49,214 nucleotides of DNA, taken from the NCBI GenBank assembly GCA_900546925.1, contig UREV01000019.1, positions 1 through 49,214 on the forward strand, in the 5' to 3' direction. The stretch is from an uncultured Bacteroides sp. GTDB lineage: Bacteria; Bacteroidota; Bacteroidia; Bacteroidales; UBA932. The position numbers and the translations under genes were made by a program. Below are positions 1 to 8,392 of this stretch, one piece after another. The first letter of the stretch is position 1, and the number at the start of each line of letters is the position of its first letter. The notes beneath the pieces were generated by a model that searched no databases, was not told the origin of the DNA, and saw only the letters and a list, made by a program, of their open reading frames with translations.

Positions 1-61
1 ATCTATAATACAACACTCTCAGCGACTTCCCAAAGGCACTTTTCGGACAGTCTGGAGGGGG

Positions 62-183
62 GGGGATTTAGGGAGAGGGTATCGTGAGCAAAAAATGTGC
101 GTGGGGCTTACAGCCTTCGTACGAGTGATAACCCTCAAATAAGCGTTTGCGCTCAGCAAGTTTGACAACTTGCGAAACTTGAG
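62..183 (+). repeat. Leader-like interspersed repeat, copy 1
   Basis: This stretch ahead of the kinase gene resembles 22893-22977, which lies ahead of the SNF2 gene. Shared blocks are GGGATTTAGGG, then GCAAAAA..GTGCGTG, then CTCAGC, then GACAACTTGCGAAACTTGAG. Copy 1 carries about 35 extra bases in the middle. Bases 157-172 form a perfect 6 bp hairpin, CAAGTT-TGAC-AACTTG. A shorter relative is at 14355-14404. The copy ends about 40 bases before the kinase start. The 1-224 stretch holds no convincing gene. Confidence 0.6.
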
Positions 184-224
184 CGGACTAATGTAAGAAA
201 GCCACAACGTATCTGAACAATACT

Positions 225-1172
225 ATGGTAATGGACAGTACAGGCATATCGGGATTCTTCGGCATGGAAGATGATGCGCAGACAGCGCCGTCATCCGCGC
301 CGACATTGCTCAATCCGTCGGCTGGAGGACCCTTCGTATTATATAAATGGCTGAAATCAGGACGCTATGTCGTTCTGAAGACATTGGACGAAGAGCATAA
401 AGGCGACATCGTCTGCGAAGAGATGCTGCGCAAGGAATACGAGATAGGCAGAAGCCTTAACCATCCGAATATCAGGGAATACTATGACCTTTGCGAGGTC
501 CCTGGAATCGGTCTCGCCATAGAAATGGAATGGGTGGACGGAAGTCCGCTTTCAGACTATGTGCAGCTCTGCCGAAAAGATGATGCCCTCTGCGACAAAA
601 TCGTCTCCCAACTGCTGGACGCCGTGCGCTTCATCCATTTGAAACAAGTCGTGCACAGGGACCTGAAACCCGCCAATATTCTGATTACCAATAATGGCAA
701 CAATCTGAAACTGATAGACTTCTCCCTGTCGGACTCTGATTCGCACCAAGTTCTGAAGGGCAATGCCGGGACGGCCATGTATGCCTCGCCGGAGCAGTTG
801 TCCTGTCAGAAATCAGACTATAGAAGTGACATATATTCGTTGGGCGTAATTCTGTCGGAACTGTCCGGCAGGAGAACCTACAGGAGGGTTGCGCGCAAAT
901 GTATGGCCAGGGCAGTGGAAAAAAGATACAGAAGCGTAGATGAAATCGATAAAGCATTGTTCCACCCGTTGCCTCCAGGCCCGATATTCTATGCCGCCGT
1001 CGTAATAGTCCTGGTGCTGGGAATGGTCTGGTTTACACGCATTTACTCAGCACACAAACGAGTGCAGGAGCCGGAACCGGAGGAATATTACCTCGACGGC
1101 GACTCCATAGACAAGATATTCATGCAGGCTACAGATGCGATAGAGGAAACTATTCCTTCTCCAGAAGATTAA
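225..1172 (+). CDS. Membrane-anchored Ser/Thr protein kinase
   Basis: Predicted Hanks-type protein kinase (315 aa) that phosphorylates protein Ser/Thr residues. Seen: an ATP-contacting lysine in YVVLKTL near residue 51, the catalytic loop HRDLKPANI near residue 143, a magnesium-binding Asp in IDFSLS near 164 (DFS where DFG is usual), and an SPE motif. The glycine-rich loop is poorly conserved. A single hydrophobic segment near residues 255-273 (FYAAVVIVLVLGMVWF) suggests the kinase domain is cytoplasmic with a short acidic tail outside. There is no PASTA or other sensor domain. It converges on the lipoprotein operon and its last 23 bases overlap the HTH-like gene on the other strand. An alternative ATG lies 6 bases downstream. 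Kinase identity is firm; activity and partners are unknown. Confidence 0.88.
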   Translation: MVMDSTGISGFFGMEDDAQTAPSSAPTLLNPSAGGPFVLYKWLKSGRYVVLKTLDEEHKGDIVCEEMLRKEYEIGRSLNHPNIREYYDLCEVPGIGLAIEMEWVDGSPLSDYVQLCRKDDALCDKIVSQLLDAVRFIHLKQVVHRDLKPANILITNNGNNLKLIDFSLSDSDSHQVLKGNAGTAMYASPEQLSCQKSDYRSDIYSLGVILSELSGRRTYRRVARKCMARAVEKRYRSVDEIDKALFHPLPPGPIFYAAVVIVLVLGMVWFTRIYSAHKRVQEPEPEEYYLDGDSIDKIFMQATDAIEETIPSPED

Positions 1173-1719
1173 GTCCGTTTTGCATTCCGGCGATATAAGA
1201 CGGAGTATACTCTCCGTCGCGCAAAATTCTGGAAATGTAGAGAGGATATCCCATCATGAAAGAAACCTGCTCGAACTTGTCCCCGGCAAGCAACTGAGAG
1301 TTCAACGATTCCAACACTTCGAACTCGTTATTACCCAAATACTTGAGTTTGACGAGCCTGTCAGGATCCCATCCGATGCGAACAATGTCGCCGTCCTTGA
1401 GCTCTGATGCGTACACCGTCTTCCGGCTGAAAAATGTCGATGTGAAAGCCGTACTGTCTTTCAGTTCCTCTCTGAACTGGTCATAGCTCTTTTTTCCGAT
1501 GAACCGTGCGAGAATATCCAGCGTACTTTTTCTTGGCACAGGCTTCATGCTCACATAACCATACAAACGCTTCAGCGTAGAAGCCGACAACAATTCCCCG
1601 GTTTCCCTCTCGATCAGCACCGAAAGCGATTCGAAATCCGTCGTTGTAGACAGATGACGTCCATAATGTTTCTCTACAAGACGAAGCAAATAATTCAGTT
1701 CAGGTATTATTTTCGTCAT
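1150..1719 (-). CDS. HTH-like protein at the end of the fimbrillin operon
   Basis: A 189-aa soluble protein of a type I associate with Bacteroidales genomes but cannot name. The N-terminal half (residues about 25-85) reads like a helix-turn-helix segment, with ISASTLKRLYGYV-type wording (here LSASTLKRLYGYV) followed by STLDILARFIG, so DNA binding is plausible. The C-terminal half looks like a small beta-rich domain with DGDIVRIGW. Its ATG overlaps the stop of the upstream LRR lipoprotein gene as ATGA, so the two are probably translated together. Its 3' end overlaps the opposing kinase gene by 23 bases. Position suggests a regulator of the operon or a target of the kinase, which is inference only. 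Confidence 0.7.
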   Translation of the reverse strand: MTKIIPELNYLLRLVEKHYGRHLSTTTDFESLSVLIERETGELLSASTLKRLYGYVSMKPVPRKSTLDILARFIGKKSYDQFREELKDSTAFTSTFFSRKTVYASELKDGDIVRIGWDPDRLVKLKYLGNNEFEVLESLNSQLLAGDKFEQVSFMMGYPLYISRILRDGEYTPSYIAGMQNGLNLLEKE

Positions 1720-2861
1720 TTTTGGTCTATGAATTTGAAATTTATCCTGTTTTCCGCGATAATATTCTCTATTTTCTGTCCTCTCGCCACATACACGGTC
1801 TCGAGAGTAGGGGAGTCGCTCAAATCCAGCAACTTGAGCTTCAGGTTATTGGACACGTCCAGTTCCTTGAAACTGTTCATTCCGCAAGTAAGCTCTTCCA
1901 GTTCCTTGAGAGGGGAAAGGTCGAGGACGGTCAATCTGTTTCCGAAGCAGTCCAGTTTCCGGATCTGCGTCGCATTGCCCCAATTGAAAGACGTCACCGT
2001 GTTGAACCTGCAGTAAAACTCCTTGAGCGAAGCCGGCAACACGAAGGAAGTGATATGGTTATAGTTGCACTCCAGTCTCTCCAGGCTCGCATTCGCGTTG
2101 AGCGCCAATGCTTTCAGCTGCCCCTTCCAGACCGTTCCGTTGCAGGTCAATGTCTTTACGCCCTCGAAATATTGTATGCCGTCCAACGTCGTGACATTAT
2201 CAGTGCAAATATCTATAGAAGTAACAGTCTTGGCTTCAGATATCTCTATCTTGCCATCCTTATTGCTGTCACACAACCCGAGAAGATAGGTCTTGAAGTT
2301 AGCGTCGCTGACCACAACACCAGTTCCTTCAGGTGGCGGAAGAGGTTTGGCAGGCTGTGTATCGCCAGGATTTTCAGGCGTTGTAGGGGTGTTCGGAGTA
2401 TCCGGTGTGTTCGGAGTATCCGGTGTGTTCGGAGTATCCGGTGTGTTCGGTGTATCCGGAATACTTGGACGAGCAGTCTCGCTCGGTTTCGGTGTCCTGA
2501 ATCTTGTCAGCTCCGACCTGATTTCATTTATGCTGTTGCCTGCCGTAGCGTAGAAACAGAACTCTGTATTGGCCTGCAAGTTGCTGATTTTCAGTGTAAA
2601 TATCTTATCTCCTACATCGGCTGACATATAACGCATCGTAGTCTCGTCCGTTCCTATCATAAACCCCGCCTCTTCGATCCCGTTGGTGGAGGTCAATGCT
2701 GCCGAGAGTGTCACATAATAGACGTTTGCCAATGAATATACGTCGTAGTCGATTCTCAAAAACTCAGGTGCGACATACTGCTCCGGAACGGTAACGTTCT
2801 GGGTACACCCTGTCGACATGAGAACCAACGACATCAGTAGTATGCGCACCTTCGTTTTCAT
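1716..2861 (-). CDS. Leucine-rich-repeat lipoprotein with proline-rich linker
   Basis: About 381 aa. The start is placed at the ATG at 2861-2859, which overlaps the upstream stop as ATGA; a TTG two codons earlier is possible but unlikely. A signal peptide with lipobox MSTGC predicts a lipid-anchored surface or periplasmic protein. Residues about 30-125 form a beta domain resembling fibronectin-type repeats (NTEFCFYATAGN). A Pro/Thr-rich linker with four DNA-level 18 bp repeats follows. The C-terminal 200 residues hold irregular leucine-rich repeats (LDLSPLKELEELTCG, LDVSNNLKLKLLDLS), and the segment CDSNKDGKIEISEAK matches an EF-hand or dockerin-like calcium loop. Likely a surface adhesion or protein-binding component made with the fimbrillin-like proteins upstream. 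Confidence 0.8.
   Translation of the reverse strand: MKTKVRILLMSLVLMSTGCTQNVTVPEQYVAPEFLRIDYDVYSLANVYYVTLSAALTSTNGIEEAGFMIGTDETTMRYMSADVGDKIFTLKISNLQANTEFCFYATAGNSINEIRSELTRFRTPKPSETARPSIPDTPNTPDTPNTPDTPNTPDTPNTPTTPENPGDTQPAKPLPPPEGTGVVVSDANFKTYLLGLCDSNKDGKIEISEAKTVTSIDICTDNVTTLDGIQYFEGVKTLTCNGTVWKGQLKALALNANASLERLECNYNHITSFVLPASLKEFYCRFNTVTSFNWGNATQIRKLDCFGNRLTVLDLSPLKELEELTCGMNSFKELDVSNNLKLKLLDLSDSPTLETVYVARGQKIENIIAENRINFKFIDQK
2389..2460 (-). repeat. Four 18 bp in-frame tandem repeats
   Basis: Four units read on the plus strand as GTGTTCGGAGTATCCGGT with small changes in the last. They encode PDTPNT repeats of the linker in the LRR lipoprotein. Being a multiple of three, copy-number slippage would change linker length without shifting frame. 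Confidence 0.9.
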
Positions 2862-3718
2862 ATCCAACCTTCTATTTTTCCTCCGATATTGATTACTACC
2901 TTGTTAGGGTCAGACGACAACGTAACGTCTATCGTATGCCTGACTCCTGATTCGAATACGAACCGCCAATTCACAAGGTAAGAAACATCATTGGCAATAA
3001 TTTCCAAAATCGGAACCTGGTTCAGCAATTTCTGCGGAACGACTATCGCCGAATACTTGCCGAGTCCCGTCTTTTTCGCCAGAATGGTCTTCTCCGTTCC
3101 ATAAGGATCCTTCTGGATATCACCGCTTTCCAGATCCAGAATCGCTCTCGTCACCGTGTTCAGCACCCTGACTTCCGCTGTCGCAGGAAGTTCCCCCTCG
3201 TAATCCTCGCCCTTGATAAGGTTTATGTCAATGCGGGAGAGTTTATGCTTGAAATTAAGAGGAACACCGGTCTCTGTGCGCGAAATGCCCAACGTCTTCG
3301 TCCACATGAGGTCGCTCTTGGTGAATCCTTTATCCCTCTGATCCTGAAGCACTTCGAATTCATAATCATCTACAGACTCCATTTCGGAATCGAAAGGATA
3401 GTAAGCGTAAATGTCATATTTTACGTCTTCTTTCTTCCACCAGACGGTAGGGGAGACTGTCCATTTGGACCCGTTCAAAGTAGTCTCGGCGTTCGTCGCC
3501 CAGTTTCCGGCAATCTGCAGAGGAGCAGGCTTGCCGTTTTCGTATGCGACCGCGAAAACGCCGATCTTGTCACCATCCTCGAAAGCATTGTCGGTCGCTT
3601 TGGTCCCCGGCATCGCCGGAATGAACTGCATCTCGTCCGACGAGTCAGCCCCAGGATTACTTTTAGAGCATCCTGCCAATGCTGCCAATACAGCTGTTAT
3701 GTATATAATTCTTTTCAT
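2858..3718 (-). CDS. Fimbrillin-family (Mfa1/FimA-like) lipoprotein
   Basis: A 286-aa lipoprotein with signal peptide and lipobox LAGC near residues 14-17. It shows hallmarks of fimbrillin-type proteins of Bacteroidales: FEDGDKIGVFAV soon after the anchor, YDIYAYYPF, LMWTKTLGISRTETGVPLNFKHKLSRIDINL, and a late IVVPQKLLNQ segment. These proteins are exported through the Sec/lipoprotein route and, after proteolytic maturation, polymerise by strand exchange or cap fimbriae. It shares the design of the two upstream genes and is coupled to the LRR gene by an ATGA overlap; 10 bases separate it from the large fusion gene. Whether it is a shaft or a tip subunit cannot be told. Confidence 0.85.
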   Translation of the reverse strand: MKRIIYITAVLAALAGCSKSNPGADSSDEMQFIPAMPGTKATDNAFEDGDKIGVFAVAYENGKPAPLQIAGNWATNAETTLNGSKWTVSPTVWWKKEDVKYDIYAYYPFDSEMESVDDYEFEVLQDQRDKGFTKSDLMWTKTLGISRTETGVPLNFKHKLSRIDINLIKGEDYEGELPATAEVRVLNTVTRAILDLESGDIQKDPYGTEKTILAKKTGLGKYSAIVVPQKLLNQVPILEIIANDVSYLVNWRFVFESGVRHTIDVTLSSDPNKVVINIGGKIEGWI

Positions 3719-3728
3719 AACGTTCTGA

Positions 3729-6700
3729 TTATCTTAAGGTTTTCCTTTCACCCATAAATACCGGCTCATGCGAATTCATGGAAGCTGAACGTGAATCCAT
3801 TCCAGTATTGCCGTCCTTTGTGGCTGCAGTTTCTGCAATAGCTTCCACGATGTCGTTTTCCACGAACTTGTCGAAACTGAACGGTTCACCCGCATATTCC
3901 ATGATTCTCTTCACGATTTCATAACGGCTGATGGTGCTGTAATATGGAATCTCATTATTCATACAACTGTTCTGCTCGCTGCGGAAAACTCCACGGCTAT
4001 GCATGTAACCGCCTTCGAAAATATCCACGAAACCTGAGTACTTCTCATGGAAAATGAAGTTTCTCCAAGGAACGTCACTCATCTTTCCGGTAAGTGACAA
4101 GTTCTGGAACCATCCTTTCGACTGCGCCGACATCAGCTCGTAAGCATGTGGGCAGCAAGTACAATTGCAGGCTTGGATAAACGCATTGTGATAGATATAT
4201 TCATCACCGAGCTTGCCGAATCCGTGTCCGCCGGCCTCGTGCTGGATGACACCGCGGAAGTCGAGAGGATAACCATAATCGCTCATAGGACAATACGCTA
4301 TCGCCGAGCCGTCGTCCCACATGTAAGTGACTCCGCCATAATCTTCCGTATTCGGAATCATTATGATCAATGTCTTGTTGATATTGTCGTTATTTACTGT
4401 AGGTGCCTTGCAGGCGTACTGCATGACTTCGTAGTAATCATCATTTCCGTTTCTTGTGACACCGTCGTTGGTGGCTGTGTTGAAGCGGTTGTTCACGATG
4501 GTGTTTACGGTTCCGACACCTGATTCAGGTGAAACAGGGACTGCTGTGTAGACATTGAAATAATCCTTATATGCCTTGTAAGGCTGGATGCTGAAGAAAT
4601 GCTCATAAGTCTTGTTCATGGCATTCATCAGTTTGTTCTCGCTGATGTCTTTGGCGCTGAAACCGTCTCCGAGAATCACGATGTTCACACCTTTGCCCTT
4701 GGTGGCTTTGTGAAGTGTAATAACTTCATCCTCAGCGTAGTCATAATCGTATTGTGACAGCGCGAGCTTGGTTTCGTAGTCTTTTCCGTCGAGCTGGAAT
4801 ACAATCTCTCCGCTTCTCATAGTTCCGTCCTTCGGCTTTTGTGAGAAGGTGAGTTTCAGCTCGGTCTTGCCTTTTCCGGATGTCTTGTCGAGGGTTACCC
4901 AGTCAGGCTGGCTCTTTACGGACCAGTTGCCGTCTGCCGTCAGGACCAGATTTCTGGTAACGGAAGTGTTGATGGCAGAGGCTACCATAGGACGTATCAC
5001 GAGATTGCGGTATGCTGCGATGCGCTTGAACTCTCTCCATCCGTTCGATACCTGATACAGATGCTCTGTACCTTCAGGAACTTCGAGGGTGAAATTGTCC
5101 TTGGCGACACCGTTGAAACTGCCGTCCTGGATATATGCCGGGATTCTACCCTTGCAGACTATCCTGCCGATTCCGAAACAGTTCTGGAATGCTCCTCCGT
5201 CTTCGTTCCATGTAGGCTCGAATTTGATGGCTTCCAGACTTTCCGGGAAAATAACGCCTTCGAGCATCTTGCATTGAGCGAAAGCACCAGCTCCGATGGA
5301 CAAGACGCCTTCAGGTATCTCCAGAGTTCCCATAAGCCTCCAGTTGAATGAGAATGCCTTGTCTCCGATCTGTCTGATATTCCTGGGCAGTACGAGTGTT
5401 CCTGAGAAGTCGCATTTGTAAAATGCTTCAGCACTGATGACTTCCAATAGTTTCGGCAGATACAATTCTCCTTTGAGCGGAGTCTCCTTGAATGCTCTTG
5501 GACCTATGGAAGTGATACCGTCGTGAAGTTTAAGTGTTCCGTTGAAACCACTGTTCTGGAAGGTTTCGTCTTCTATGGTGGTTACTCCCTGAGGTATGGT
5601 TATCGATCCTCTCATGTTCTTGCATCCGCTGAAAGCTCCGAGTCCGAGATTCTTCAAATTGTCAGGCAGGTGCAGTTCTCCATAGAGACCTCTGCAATCC
5701 ATGAATGAACCCCATCCTATGGTTTCCAATGATTCAGGAAGTTGCAGTTCGCAGATGAATCCGCAATCGTTGAAAGCTCCGTCCCAGTATGAGGTATATC
5801 CTCCTACTCGGCCGAGGGTCTTTAATGTAGAAGGAAGTTTAAGAACTCCGTTGAGGTTCGTGCAGGAACGGAATGCGGCATAGTCGATTTCTGTAACTCC
5901 TTCAGGTATTATCAGTGAACCTGTAAGTCCATTACAATCAGCGAATGCGTTGTTTCCGATTTTCTCAAGTTTGTCCGGGAGAATCAGACTTGTCATGCTT
6001 CGTTTGTTGCTCATGGCACCGTCAGGGATACAATTGGCTTTGCATCCGGAATAATCACTTCCATTGAAACCGAGATTGCCTCCATTCGTTTCGCAAATCT
6101 CAGCTTCCTTAAGGTTCAGGCAGCTCAGATACGTCATCAGATACTTCATGACGGCGAAATCTCTCGCGCCGATCTTTCCTGTAAGTTTCAGGTTACGTAC
6201 CTTGCTTATAGTCAGTCCTTTGGAAGCGATTACGGCGTCCAGCGTACCTGGAGTGTCGAGGTTGATGACCACATATTCCCTGGCAATGCCGTTATGGGAG
6301 GTCTTGTCGTTTTCCCAAACAGTAATGCTTTCATTGGCAAGAGTAAACTCGTAATCTCCTGCAGGAAGCTTGTTTATCATGAGGTGGAAGTTGTGCTGAT
6401 TGCCGGCAGAGTACACTATACCGTCATCCGTATAGAGAGTATAGGTACGACCGTTCACGGTGGCATAAAGAACCTTTGAGCCCGGTCCGATTGTCTGTGG
6501 TACCACGATGGCCCTGAACTCCCCGTCGCCTTCTCTAGCAGGAATAATACCTGTTTCAGGCACCTCTCCGGACGTCATGACGCCGCCTGTTGCGAGGTTG
6601 ACAGTGGCTTTCCTGACAGTGTTCAGAATGAGCACGTCCTTCTTCAGTTTGGCGAACTCTCCCTCTTCGAAACCCATTCCCTCAAAGAGTGTGACATGTA

Positions 6701-7241
6701 TTCCGGCCATTTTGTGGTGGAAGTTCAGCCAGATGATTTTGTCGTCAGATGTCTTCTTCTCCGCCTTTGCCCAGAGCAAGTCACTCTGTTCATATCCCGA
6801 TAAATTATTGCCCTTGGCCTCACACCTCTGATCTTTCTGCACCTCGAAGGCATATTCCTCGATGGATTCAGGATTTCCCGCAGGATAATATCCGTAGATG
6901 TCTACCGGAGTGTTTTTGTCCTTGAAATAAACATCGTACGAAGGAACCCAGCGGTTGCCTGCCTCATTATATTTGTAATAGAGGTTGTCCGCGCGGTTTC
7001 CGGTAAGCTTCAGTTCTCCGGGTTTGCCGTCCGCATAGTCCACGATGAACGTACCGATCTTGTCTTCGTCCGCGAATCCGTTCTGGTCTGCTCGCGTCGC
7101 GTATTCCTGCTCGATATGATTTCCCAATGTAATCGGAATCAGCCCCTCTTCAGCCCCGGGGGCTTCAGGAGTAATTTCATTGACCGCGCACCCGAAAATT
7201 GCGGGTATGGTCAATGCCAATATATATTTGCTCTTCATCAT
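3729..7241 (-). CDS. Fimbrillin / BspA-repeat / BACON / M64 peptidase fusion lipoprotein
   Basis: A 1170-aa lipoprotein (lipobox IFGC). Domains in order: a fimbrillin-like N-terminus (about residues 25-310, with FADEDKIGTFIVDYADGK, VDIYGYYPAGN, LLWAKAEKK, AIVVPQ); BspA/LRR_5-type repeats (about 395-710, repeated IGxxAFxxCxxLxGxLxLPxxLxxI); a BACON-like beta domain (about 755-835, WSVKSQPDWVTLDKTSGKG); and a C-terminal metallopeptidase of family M64, the IgA-peptidase family (VNIVILGDGFSAKDI, then HEAGGHGFGKLGDEY near 1003-1017). The His-Glu pair, second His and the DEY acid are zinc ligands and catalytic residues by family analogy. The spacing is HExxxH rather than HExxH. Likely a secreted, surface-anchored adhesin-protease, perhaps a fimbrial tip. 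The substrate is unknown and immunoglobulin cleavage is only a family-level suggestion. Confidence 0.85.
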   Translation of the reverse strand: MMKSKYILALTIPAIFGCAVNEITPEAPGAEEGLIPITLGNHIEQEYATRADQNGFADEDKIGTFIVDYADGKPGELKLTGNRADNLYYKYNEAGNRWVPSYDVYFKDKNTPVDIYGYYPAGNPESIEEYAFEVQKDQRCEAKGNNLSGYEQSDLLWAKAEKKTSDDKIIWLNFHHKMAGIHVTLFEGMGFEEGEFAKLKKDVLILNTVRKATVNLATGGVMTSGEVPETGIIPAREGDGEFRAIVVPQTIGPGSKVLYATVNGRTYTLYTDDGIVYSAGNQHNFHLMINKLPAGDYEFTLANESITVWENDKTSHNGIAREYVVINLDTPGTLDAVIASKGLTISKVRNLKLTGKIGARDFAVMKYLMTYLSCLNLKEAEICETNGGNLGFNGSDYSGCKANCIPDGAMSNKRSMTSLILPDKLEKIGNNAFADCNGLTGSLIIPEGVTEIDYAAFRSCTNLNGVLKLPSTLKTLGRVGGYTSYWDGAFNDCGFICELQLPESLETIGWGSFMDCRGLYGELHLPDNLKNLGLGAFSGCKNMRGSITIPQGVTTIEDETFQNSGFNGTLKLHDGITSIGPRAFKETPLKGELYLPKLLEVISAEAFYKCDFSGTLVLPRNIRQIGDKAFSFNWRLMGTLEIPEGVLSIGAGAFAQCKMLEGVIFPESLEAIKFEPTWNEDGGAFQNCFGIGRIVCKGRIPAYIQDGSFNGVAKDNFTLEVPEGTEHLYQVSNGWREFKRIAAYRNLVIRPMVASAINTSVTRNLVLTADGNWSVKSQPDWVTLDKTSGKGKTELKLTFSQKPKDGTMRSGEIVFQLDGKDYETKLALSQYDYDYAEDEVITLHKATKGKGVNIVILGDGFSAKDISENKLMNAMNKTYEHFFSIQPYKAYKDYFNVYTAVPVSPESGVGTVNTIVNNRFNTATNDGVTRNGNDDYYEVMQYACKAPTVNNDNINKTLIIMIPNTEDYGGVTYMWDDGSAIAYCPMSDYGYPLDFRGVIQHEAGGHGFGKLGDEYIYHNAFIQACNCTCCPHAYELMSAQSKGWFQNLSLTGKMSDVPWRNFIFHEKYSGFVDIFEGGYMHSRGVFRSEQNSCMNNEIPYYSTISRYEIVKRIMEYAGEPFSFDKFVENDIVEAIAETAATKDGNTGMDSRSASMNSHEPVFMGERKTLR

Positions 7242-7249
7242 GTTGCTGA

Positions 7250-8149
7250 TTAATTAAGGGTTCCGCCGTAGTCTGTACCGTCATCTATCCAGCCGCCGAT
7301 GCTGACATTGATACCTTCATTCAGCTTGTCGATGGTGATAGTGCATTTCTTCCGTGTGTTGGAAACGAACTGGAGGTTTTTGCTCAATGTCCTGTCTCTT
7401 CCGTCCACTGTGATGGTCACGAGCGGAGATGTGGCAAGCACTGTCTGAGGCGCCAACATCACTCTGTATGATGAGCCGTCATAATATGGAGAAATATCTG
7501 CCGGGGTGCCTTCAGCGTAAAGTGTTCCGGTCTTGAGGTTGAGAATACCCTGGGTCATGATGTTGTTTATCCTGATCTTGCTGATGCTCTTTTCCAGTGA
7601 TTCTTTGGTGAATCCCTTGCCTGGCTTTATCTCTATGATGAACTGACACATCATGTGCGATGTCAGTATGTTTACGTATTCTTCAGAAGGAGATCTCAAT
7701 TCAGCACGTCCCCAGAGAACTTCCGCAGATTTGAAGCCTGCCAATGTGCTCTGGTCTGTAGGAGTGTCGATCTTTATACCCTCGATACTGCCTGCATCTT
7801 TGACATAAGGGAGATAGCAGTAGAAGTCTGCCTGAGTCCGGGCGTCTTTCCAGTAATACTCTTTGTCGGCATTCCACGAGTTGTTGTATTCGTAGCGGAC
7901 ATTGTCCATATGGTTGCCGGCATCTGCGAGGCTGCCGGATTTCCAGCTTCCGTCCTCGTTTTCCGTCGCATTGACAACATATAGACCGATGGCGTCACCA
8001 TACTCGAAGGTGTCGCCGGAAATTTTAGTAACAGAAGATGAAATTCTAATCGGTATTTTAACCTCAGGTTCCGTTTTGGCGTTTTTGTCACAGCTTGTGA
8101 AACATGTTGCGGCAAACAATGTGATTAATGGTAAGATAGTCTTTCGCAT
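7250..8149 (-). CDS. Fimbrillin-family lipoprotein, first gene of the operon
   Basis: About 299 aa from the ATG at 8149. The reading frame is open further upstream, but a -7 promoter box at 8172-8179 lies inside that extension, so the downstream ATG followed directly by a signal peptide (MRKTILPLITLFAATCFTSC, lipobox FTSC) is preferred. Fimbrillin signatures are FEYGDAIGLYVVNA, ADFYCYLPYV, VLWGRAELRS, and a conserved VMLAPQTVL segment near residue 240. It is followed after 8 bases by the M64 fusion gene. Four lipoproteins plus the HTH-like gene run without terminators from here to 1150 and look like one transcript. Confidence 0.82.
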   Translation of the reverse strand: MRKTILPLITLFAATCFTSCDKNAKTEPEVKIPIRISSSVTKISGDTFEYGDAIGLYVVNATENEDGSWKSGSLADAGNHMDNVRYEYNNSWNADKEYYWKDARTQADFYCYLPYVKDAGSIEGIKIDTPTDQSTLAGFKSAEVLWGRAELRSPSEEYVNILTSHMMCQFIIEIKPGKGFTKESLEKSISKIRINNIMTQGILNLKTGTLYAEGTPADISPYYDGSSYRVMLAPQTVLATSPLVTITVDGRDRTLSKNLQFVSNTRKKCTITIDKLNEGINVSIGGWIDDGTDYGGTLN

Positions 8150-8171
8150 AATGTTACTGGTATTGTTTCTG

Positions 8172-8179
8172 CAAATATA
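8172..8179 (-). promoter_or_regulatory. Promoter -7 box of the fimbrillin operon
   Basis: On the minus strand this reads TATATTTG, matching the Bacteroidota primary-sigma -7 consensus TAnnTTTG. It sits 23 bases before the ATG at 8149 and decides that start. Between it and the holA promoter (8219-8332) I see no gene. Confidence 0.7.
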
Positions 8180-8332
8180 TGAAAATAAACGCACTAAAGG
8201 TAGTTCATTTTGGGCCATTTGGTCGAATTCCGGTTTTTTGTGTGTCTTTTCGATCTATGTTCCTTTTCTCATCAGTCGTGTGCATCCGGCACTAAGGATT
8301 TGCCCAGTAATTGCCTACAAGAAAAAAATGTG

Positions 8333-8340
8333 TATATTTG
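8333..8340 (+). promoter_or_regulatory. Promoter -7 box of holA
   Basis: TATATTTG with a TTG -33 element at 8311-8313, 19 bases upstream. It lies 53 bases before the holA start and is divergent from the fimbrillin promoter. Confidence 0.7.
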
Positions 8341-8392
8341 TATTATTTGTGCCGTGTTATGAAAACACTGCCGTGATGTATAATTATTACTG

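Noticed and set aside
2389..2460. Possible CRISPR-like tandem array
   Set aside because: Units are 18 bp with no spacers and lie inside a coding region.
2293..2553. Plus-strand frame encoding GVFGVSG repeats
   Set aside because: It is the antisense shadow of the in-frame 18 bp repeats of the LRR lipoprotein linker.
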